In this document: positions 1 through 4,564 of the stretch, one piece after another
How the letters are laid out: each line of letters begins with the position of its first letter
Position numbering within the stretch: the stretch's first letter is position 1
From: JBFXDW01 sp050180745
Lineage (GTDB): Bacteria > Pseudomonadota > Alphaproteobacteria > UBA9219
DNA length: 7,800 bases
Assembly (NCBI GenBank): GCA_050180745.1
Contig: JBFXDW010000080.1
Span: forward strand, 1 to 7,800
Direction: 5' to 3'
Notes under the pieces: generated by a model
Database searches by the model: none
The model's input: only the letters and a program-made list of their open reading frames with translations
What the model was told of the DNA's origin: nothing
Position numbers and translations under genes: made by a program

Positions 1-326
1 TAACTGTGTTTGCGGTTGTTCTTTTTGTCGGCTATACTCTGTACATCAAAAAATGGGCAGGTGCGGGCGATATCAAACTAATCGCTGTCATCAGCTTATG
101 GGCAGGTCCGCATTTATGGGCTCCCTTTCTCTTTATCGTCGCCATTTCCGGTGGTTTGTTCTCTGTCGTCATCGGGATATTGGCCTTTCTGAAACAACAG
201 AAAACCAAGCCCGAAGGAAAACATGCATGGACTAAAACGCCTATCCCCTATGGGGTTGCCATTACTGTTGGGGGTCTTTGCACGCTCACTCTTCTTTCCC
301 ACCCTGAGCTTTTACCTCAGGTTTAA
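1..326 (+). CDS. cpaA: CpaA/TadV prepilin peptidase, C-terminal part (5' truncated by window)
   Basis: This is the C-terminal part of an A24-family aspartic prepilin peptidase, the inner-membrane enzyme that cleaves the leader from Flp prepilins. The frame is open to the left edge, so a GTG at position 6 is probably an internal valine and not the start. The visible part has the family's GxGD motif as GAGDIK, with the catalytic Asp codon at 69-71. It is followed by hydrophobic segments (about nt 84-195) and a PIPYGVAI motif near nt 243-266, which is typical of the last membrane segment of CpaA/TadV. The first catalytic Asp would lie upstream of the window. About 107 codons are visible, whereas family members are usually 150-175 residues. 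The stop at 324-326 is 14 bp before cpaB. Family and place in the Tad operon are clear. Only the true start is unknown. Confidence 0.93.
   Translation, partial: TVFAVVLFVGYTLYIKKWAGAGDIKLIAVISLWAGPHLWAPFLFIVAISGGLFSVVIGILAFLKQQKTKPEGKHAWTKTPIPYGVAITVGGLCTLTLLSHPELLPQV
303..321 (+). other. Small hairpin at cpaA/cpaB junction
   Basis: CCTGAG (303-308) and CTCAGG (316-321) form a perfect 6-bp stem with a 7-nt loop. It lies over the last codons of cpaA and is followed by only three T residues before the stop codon. It is too short and lacks the U-tract needed for a convincing intrinsic terminator. It might affect mRNA processing or be chance. Confidence 0.3.
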
Positions 327-340
327 CGGAAGGTTACGCC

Positions 341-1222
341 ATGTCTCCTCGTAAAATCCTTTTGCTATTAGTTGCACTGATGGTGGGTGTTGGCACGATG
401 TTCATCGCGCGCGGCTCTCTTCAGAATGCGCGGAATACCGCTCAGGTAGAATCCGTTGAACCCGTCACCGTAGAGATTCTGGTCGCTGCCAGCAATCTTC
501 CTTCTGGAAAAATGATTAAGGCCACTGACCTTGAATGGAAGACTTGGCCGAAAGAAAATACGGGTGATTACGCAGTGAAAGGCAATGTCACAAAGGATTT
601 ATATGTGGGTAACGTCGTCCGCTATGGCATGAGCGAAGGAGAACCAATCCTACCAGGTCGTGTCGTCAAACCTGGAGAACAAGGGTTTATGGCAGCTGCA
701 TTGTCTCCAGGCATGCGGGCCATGTCGATCGCTGTTACACCTACTAGCGGCGTTGCTGGCTTTATCTTCCCAGGTGACCGTGTTGATGTCATCGTCACGC
801 ACGAAATTGGCCGTGGCAGAGAACTTGAAAACGGCTCACGCAAAGTCAGCGAAACGATGCTGAGCAACATCCGCGTTCTTGCACTAGATCAACAAATGGG
901 AGACGATGTTAAAGAGCCCAAAGTCGCCCAGATTGTCACCCTTGAAGTCACGCCCAAACAAGCTGAAAGCCTAACCCTTGCTGGACAGCTCGGCATAATC
1001 GCGCTCTCCTTACGTAGTATTGCCAGCGGTGAAGGCCCTGAACCCAAACATGAACTTACATGGGACAGCGACATCAGCCAGGTCCTGCCTCGTCCTGCCA
1101 ATCGGACAGGAGCCGTCCAAAGAATTAAAATTATTCGTGGCCAAGAAAGCACCGAAGCCGTCTATGATTTGACTGCACCAGAAGGAAATGATTTGACCCT
1201 GCCAGAAGGAAATCTTGAATGA
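341..1222 (+). CDS. cpaB: CpaB/RcpC Flp pilus assembly protein
   Basis: This is the CpaB (RcpC) component of the Tad pilus machine, a periplasmic protein thought to work with the secretin. At 293 aa it is about normal for the family. Residues 5-24 form an N-terminal membrane anchor or uncleaved signal. A SAF domain starts near residue 44 (ILVAASNLPSGKMI, then DLEWKTWP). The RcpC/CpaB domain follows at about 115-230, with GMRAMSIAV, GVAGFIFPGDRVDVIVT and a conserved LSNIRVLALDQ stretch. The ATG at 341 is preceded by GGAAGG at 328-333 with 7-nt spacing, a good Shine-Dalgarno, so this start is favoured. The stop overlaps the cpaC start by 4 bp (ATGA at 1219-1222), implying translational coupling. 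The last 18 residues contain an imperfect octapeptide duplication (DLTAPEGN, DLTLPEGN), described separately. Confidence 0.96.
   Translation: MSPRKILLLLVALMVGVGTMFIARGSLQNARNTAQVESVEPVTVEILVAASNLPSGKMIKATDLEWKTWPKENTGDYAVKGNVTKDLYVGNVVRYGMSEGEPILPGRVVKPGEQGFMAAALSPGMRAMSIAVTPTSGVAGFIFPGDRVDVIVTHEIGRGRELENGSRKVSETMLSNIRVLALDQQMGDDVKEPKVAQIVTLEVTPKQAESLTLAGQLGIIALSLRSIASGEGPEPKHELTWDSDISQVLPRPANRTGAVQRIKIIRGQESTEAVYDLTAPEGNDLTLPEGNLE
1166..1213 (+). repeat. Tandem 24-bp duplication at the 3' end of cpaB
   Basis: Unit 1 is 1166-1189 and unit 2 is 1190-1213. They match at 20 of 24 bases, with all four mismatches clustered at unit positions 9-12. In frame they encode residues 276-283 (DLTAPEGN) and 284-291 (DLTLPEGN) of CpaB. 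Each unit carries AGAAGGA. The copy in unit 2 (1204-1210) is 8 nt before the cpaC ATG at 1219 and is the likely cpaC ribosome-binding site. The copy in unit 1 (1180-1186) is a displaced duplicate. Confidence 0.85.
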
Positions 1223-2895
1223 ATATGTGCCGTTCCTTTTTGCTGATTCTTATGCTGCTTCTTGCGGTATCCCCTCTGTATGCCGCCAGAAACGAGATCA
1301 TTGATATTGCCACCAACAAAAGCGCTGTAGTAGAACTTGGAATCCCTGCAGCCACCGTCTTTATCGCCAATCCAGAGATTGCCGACGTTCAGGTTGTCAC
1401 ACCAACGCGCATTATGGTGATGGGCAAAAAGATAGGGGAGACGACGCTTTTAATCAGTGACGATCTAGGCCATGAACTGGCGAATCGCACTATTGTCGTT
1501 TCCACCAACATTGCCGAGCTTAAACGTGCGATTAAAGAAATCGCGCCAGATGATGATATTACGGCTAAAGCTGTTCCCAATGGCGTTGTTTTATCGGGTT
1601 ATGCCGACGATGCCACAACGCTTGAAATGGTGCGGCGCGTAGCCACACGCTATGTACCCGTACAAGACGGCGACATCATTAACAACGTCAAACTGCATGC
1701 CAACAATCAAATCCAAATCCAAGTCCGGTTTGCCGAGGTATCACGTGACGTAGATAAACGCTTTGGAATTAACTGGGAGACCTTTATAGACGCAGGCGCG
1801 CTTATGTTCGGGGTTGCCTCGGGCGAAGCCATCAGCGCCGTCACAGCAGGATCTCTCTCTCGCACCTCTGTTGGTGATTTGACGAATGACTCGCTCGGGT
1901 TTAGTTATTCTGGTCGCAATGGAAATGTGAATGGCATCATTGACGCCCTAGCCAAAAATGGCCTCGTGACAATTCTGGCAGAACCGACACTCACAGCCAT
2001 GTCGGGCGAAACCGCAAGCTTTTTAGCAGGCGGAGAGTTTCCTGTTCCGATTCCGCAAGGCGAGAACATCTCGATCGAATGGAAACAATATGGTGTCTCT
2101 CTTGCCTTTACGCCGACAATCTTAGGGAATGATCGGATCAACCTCCACGTCCGCCCTGAGGTCAGTCAGCTCTCCGATATAGGCTCCGTCACACTGGACA
2201 GCATCGAGATTCCCTCGCTGACTACGCGCCGTGCTGAAACCACCGTAGAGCTTGCCAGCGGCCAAAGCTTTGCTATTGCAGGATTGCTGAATAACAACAA
2301 AACACAATCCATCAACAAATTTCCGTTTCTTGGCGATGTTCCTATCTTAGGAGCCCTGTTCCGCTCAACACGCTATCAGAATAGCGAAAGTGAGCTCGTG
2401 ATTATCATCACGCCGTATCTCGTTAAGCCAACAACGCAAGAGAAATTAGCTCTGCCGACGGATGGGTATAAACACCCTACAGATGCCGAGCGCCTTCTCC
2501 TTAACAGAACCACGAGCCATCTTGACAGCGTCCGCCCGATGAGTGGATCCTCCCGCGCTGTCGAAATTGAAGATATCGAAGAGCAATTCATAGACCTCCC
2601 CCCCCAACCTCACGCAGTTCCCGTTATTCCGGATACGCCATTTGAGGAGAAGAAAACTGTTGCACCTAAGATAACTCTGCCCGCTCAAACCAACATGCCT
2701 ACCAAGGCCCCACCGCACAGCGCCTTACGTAAAACCGCTAAAGATGTCCCCGCACCCAAAGCAGCTACAGAACAAAGAATAAAGGTTACGCCAGAACTCG
2801 TAAAAACCATACGTCTTCCATCAACGCCTATTCCTGCAGCACCAGTTTCTAAAGAGCCCGCCCCCTTTGGCGCTGGCGGCTTTATTATGGAGTAA
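1219..2895 (+). CDS. cpaC: CpaC/RcpA outer-membrane secretin with proline-rich C-terminal tail
   Basis: This is the outer-membrane secretin channel through which the Flp pilus passes. Residues 1-22 are a signal peptide with likely cleavage after LYA (residue 22). Residues about 25-95 match the pilus-secretin N-terminal domain. About 112-155 look like a BON domain. The secretin pore domain covers about 165-403. Family motifs include VRFAEVSRDVDKRFGINW (169-186), AEPTLTAMSGETASFLAGGE (254-273), FLGDVPILGALFRS (370-383) and the closing IIITPYLVKP (395-404). Residues 405-558 are a low-complexity Pro/Ala/Lys/Thr-rich tail ending in GGFIME, which may be exposed or bind a partner. The start overlaps the cpaB stop (ATGA), with AGAAGGA at 1204-1210. 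An in-frame ATG at 1225 is an alternative but less well spaced. A run of eight C residues lies in the tail. cpaD starts 6 bp after the stop. Confidence 0.96.
   Translation: MNMCRSFLLILMLLLAVSPLYAARNEIIDIATNKSAVVELGIPAATVFIANPEIADVQVVTPTRIMVMGKKIGETTLLISDDLGHELANRTIVVSTNIAELKRAIKEIAPDDDITAKAVPNGVVLSGYADDATTLEMVRRVATRYVPVQDGDIINNVKLHANNQIQIQVRFAEVSRDVDKRFGINWETFIDAGALMFGVASGEAISAVTAGSLSRTSVGDLTNDSLGFSYSGRNGNVNGIIDALAKNGLVTILAEPTLTAMSGETASFLAGGEFPVPIPQGENISIEWKQYGVSLAFTPTILGNDRINLHVRPEVSQLSDIGSVTLDSIEIPSLTTRRAETTVELASGQSFAIAGLLNNNKTQSINKFPFLGDVPILGALFRSTRYQNSESELVIIITPYLVKPTTQEKLALPTDGYKHPTDAERLLLNRTTSHLDSVRPMSGSSRAVEIEDIEEQFIDLPPQPHAVPVIPDTPFEEKKTVAPKITLPAQTNMPTKAPPHSALRKTAKDVPAPKAATEQRIKVTPELVKTIRLPSTPIPAAPVSKEPAPFGAGGFIME
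2598..2605 (+). repeat. C8 homopolymer in the cpaC tail region
   Basis: Eight consecutive C residues encode part of Leu460-Pro461-Pro462-Gln463, well after the secretin domain ends (about residue 404). In present coordinates, loss of one C would give a stop at 2672-2674 and gain of one C a stop at 2643-2645. Either would remove most of the last 96 residues but leave the pore intact. Tracts of this length can be slippage sites. Confidence 0.9.
2855..2881 (+). other. Bulged hairpin at the end of cpaC
   Basis: AGCC-C-GCC (2855-2862, with one bulged C) pairs with GGCGGCT (2875-2881) as a seven-pair, GC-rich stem with a 12-nt loop. It lies inside the last codons of cpaC, about 20 nt before the cpaD start. 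It could damp or couple cpaD translation, or it may simply result from the GC-rich Gly/Ala codons. No U-tract suitable for termination follows. Confidence 0.3.
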
Positions 2896-2901
2896 TGTGG
2901 T

Positions 2902-3306
2902 ATGAAACACTCTCTTTTATTCCTCGCAACAGCCTCGATTCTTCTATCGGCATGTACTGACACGATGCCTGATTATCGTATTAAGATTGTTCATGATTCT
3001 GACAAGACAATCGCTGTACCTGCGCCATGTAGAAGCTGGGAAGAAGGATGGGGCAGCCCCGTCGGCAATGAAACATGGCCAAGCTTTGGTTGTTCTCAAG
3101 CAAAGAACTTGGCGGCACAGATTGAAGATCCTCTCGATCTCGTAGAGGGCCGCGATCTGGAAGCACCAGAACCCATCAATTCCACCGCAACAATTTATCG
3201 CTATCAAGCCGGAGAAACGACTCCTTTGATCAGCCCAACCAGCGACAAACCCGTTGAGATTAAAAAACTCAAAGACACTCGCGTAGGAGGAGCGCCTACG
3301 AAATAG
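2902..3306 (+). CDS. cpaD: Short CpaD-family pilus assembly lipoprotein
   Basis: This is an outer-membrane-associated lipoprotein of the Tad system, probably a partner of the CpaC secretin. Residues 1-18 form a lipoprotein signal with lipobox LSAC (acylated Cys18, then Thr). The CpaD signature is clear at 43-84: Cys43 with Trp46, then SFGCSQAKNLAAQIEDPLDL with Cys64 and a following VEGRD. The protein is only 134 aa, whereas Caulobacter-type CpaD has about 200-230. DYRIKIVHD at 24-32 resembles the start of the mature full-length protein, so the missing part appears to be the middle and not an end. The two cysteines could form a disulphide (inference). Start: ATG 2902 with GGAG at 2889-2892, spacing 9 nt, within the end of cpaC. 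cpaE follows after 13 bp. Family assignment is good. Whether the short form is a normal subfamily or a deletion is open. Confidence 0.88.
   Translation: MKHSLLFLATASILLSACTDTMPDYRIKIVHDSDKTIAVPAPCRSWEEGWGSPVGNETWPSFGCSQAKNLAAQIEDPLDLVEGRDLEAPEPINSTATIYRYQAGETTPLISPTSDKPVEIKKLKDTRVGGAPTK
3282..3300 (+). other. Hairpin with embedded AGGAGG upstream of cpaE
   Basis: CGTAGG (3282-3287) and CCTACG (3295-3300) form a perfect 6-bp stem with a 7-nt loop, AGGAGCG. A consensus Shine-Dalgarno, AGGAGG, lies at 3285-3290, partly in the stem and partly in the loop. It is 29 nt before the cpaE ATG (3320), too far for normal use. Only a weaker AGGG (3305-3308) sits closer. It could be a ribosome standby or accessory element for cpaE, or coincidence in the cpaD codons. 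Confidence 0.35.
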
Positions 3307-3319
3307 GGCACGTAAAAAG

Positions 3320-4504
3320 ATGAGTATGAATAGCGATTTTATGGCTTTTGCCCATGATGAAGTCAGTTTTGCTACATTGAAAGAATGGGCAGACCGGCAA
3401 GGCTTCCCTAGTGACTCGGTGCAACATGGAGATGCCATATCCTTCGGCGCTATGCTGGATTCGGACCCCGCTCCCAAACTTGTCTTTGTCGATTTTGATA
3501 GCCAAAAAGATCCTATTCAAACCGCCAAACGGCTGGTTAGCCTTTGCGGCCCCACTTCCAAAATCATTGGGATTGGTCTTGAAAACGATGTCAGCCTTTA
3601 TCGCAGCATGCTCTCTACGGGAATGCAGGATTATCTCGTCAAACCGTTGACACAAGACAACCTCACCCAAGCTATGGTCACCGCCCAAGGCGGAGGGGTT
3701 AAAAAGAAACATAAAGAAAGCAAAGTCATCGTTTTTATTGGCACGCGCGGCGGCTGCGGGACAAGCACGCTGGCCACGAATGTTGCTTGCAATATAGCGC
3801 ATGAGAAAAAAGAAAAGACGGTTCTTCTGGATCTTGATCTGCAGTATGGCACCAGCGCCCTGTCTCTTGATCTTGACCCCGGACACGGCCTTCGCGATCT
3901 TGTGAGCTCGGCGCAACGCGTTGATGAGCTGATGATCTCTGGGGCCAGCATCAAGGAAAGTGAGATGCTGACCGTTCTGAGTGCCGAGGAAAGCATCGAA
4001 GACTTCGTTTCAGTCGATTCTTATGCTGTTGCTGCTCTGATCAAAGAGCTACGAGTGAATAACCAAGCCATCATTGTTGACCTACCCCGTTCGCTTCTTG
4101 CCAACCAAAAGCGCGTACTAGCAACAGCACATGAAATCGTCTTGGTCACCGAGCTTTCTTTAGTTGGGATCAGAGACACGTTGCGTGTCCGGAATATGAT
4201 GAAAGCGTTAGGCTCTTCCGCACAAATAACCCAAGTTGCCACGCGCACAGAGCAAAACAAAGGCGCGATTGATGAGGCCACTTTCACAAAAGGGGCTAAT
4301 GCAAAAGTTCATTTTATGATTCCTGAAGACTCAAAAACCCTTGCTGCCGCCAATAATGCTGGTAAACCTCTTCATGGGGTAGAACCGAAAGCGCCAATCA
4401 CAAAGGCTATTATGGCACTAACAAACCATCTTGTAGGAAGTGACGAAAAAAGCAAAAATCAGGACGAGAAAGGCTTTTCACTCTTTGGTCTTTTGAAGGG
4501 TTAG
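3320..4504 (+). CDS. cpaE: CpaE/TadZ pilus localisation ATPase-like protein (receiver-like + MinD/ParA-like)
   Basis: CpaE (TadZ) proteins sit at the cytoplasmic face of the Tad machine and help place or assemble it. Residues about 5-125 are a receiver-like domain: acidic pair Asp13-Glu14, LVFVDFD at 54-60 with Asp58 and Asp60, and the LVKPL loop with Lys108. Residues about 134-370 are a MinD/ParA-like domain: degenerate P-loop GTRGGCGTST (141-150), switch strand VLLDLDLQYG (168-177), and Walker B-like AIIVDLP (250-256). The P-loop has Arg for the signature Lys and Thr for the second Lys, so nucleotide handling may be atypical, as known for TadZ. The C-terminus ends in a short hydrophobic/basic motif (FSLFGLLKG). 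At 394 aa, length is normal. The ATG at 3320 has only a weak AGGG at 3305-3308. ATG 3326 is an alternative start two codons later. A 60-bp gap separates it from cpaF. Confidence 0.94.
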   Translation: MSMNSDFMAFAHDEVSFATLKEWADRQGFPSDSVQHGDAISFGAMLDSDPAPKLVFVDFDSQKDPIQTAKRLVSLCGPTSKIIGIGLENDVSLYRSMLSTGMQDYLVKPLTQDNLTQAMVTAQGGGVKKKHKESKVIVFIGTRGGCGTSTLATNVACNIAHEKKEKTVLLDLDLQYGTSALSLDLDPGHGLRDLVSSAQRVDELMISGASIKESEMLTVLSAEESIEDFVSVDSYAVAALIKELRVNNQAIIVDLPRSLLANQKRVLATAHEIVLVTELSLVGIRDTLRVRNMMKALGSSAQITQVATRTEQNKGAIDEATFTKGANAKVHFMIPEDSKTLAAANNAGKPLHGVEPKAPITKAIMALTNHLVGSDEKSKNQDEKGFSLFGLLKG

Positions 4505-4513
4505 GGCTACAAT
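4485..4513 (+). promoter_or_regulatory. Weak sigma70-like promoter candidate upstream of cpaF
   Basis: TACAAT at 4508-4513 matches the -10 consensus at 5 of 6 positions. A poor -35, TTGGTC (4485-4490, 3 of 6), lies 17 nt upstream within the cpaE end. A start near 4520 would give cpaF its own leader. This is the only large gap in the operon, which makes an internal promoter plausible, but the match is weak. Confidence 0.25.
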
Positions 4514-4546
4514 AAGCTGCCGCCCTTCCCTTACGGCACGCCCTAA
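4501..4546 (+). other. Two-tier inverted repeat in the cpaE/cpaF gap
   Basis: TTAGGGC (4501-4507) pairs perfectly with GCCCTAA (4540-4546). Inside it, TGCCG (4518-4522) pairs with CGGCA (4534-4538) around an 11-nt pyrimidine-rich loop (4523-4533). The outer left arm includes the cpaE stop codon. There is no T-run after it, so it is not a standard terminator. It could be a processing, stability or protein-binding site separating the cpaE and cpaF parts of the transcript. AGGA (4550-4553), the likely cpaF ribosome-binding site, lies just after it and stays unpaired. Confidence 0.5.
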
Positions 4547-4564
4547 GTCAGGAAACAACATTCG

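Noticed and set aside
303..326. Intrinsic terminator between cpaA and cpaB
   Set aside because: The stem is only 6 bp and is followed by three T residues. The downstream genes are clearly part of the same operon.
323..337. CtrA-like motif TTAA-N7-TTAC at the cpaB start
   Set aside because: It has one mismatch from TTAA-N7-TTAA, overlaps the cpaB ribosome-binding site, and has no promoter elements nearby. It is likely chance.
3648..3653. TTGACA-like -35 box inside cpaE
   Set aside because: It sits within the conserved receiver-like domain coding sequence, with no convincing -10 at the right distance.
2944..3916. Long minus-strand open frames (2944-3477 and 3296-3916) opposite cpaD/cpaE
   Set aside because: They lie against well-recognised coding genes, have no recognisable motifs or good ribosome-binding sites, and are composition-driven shadows.
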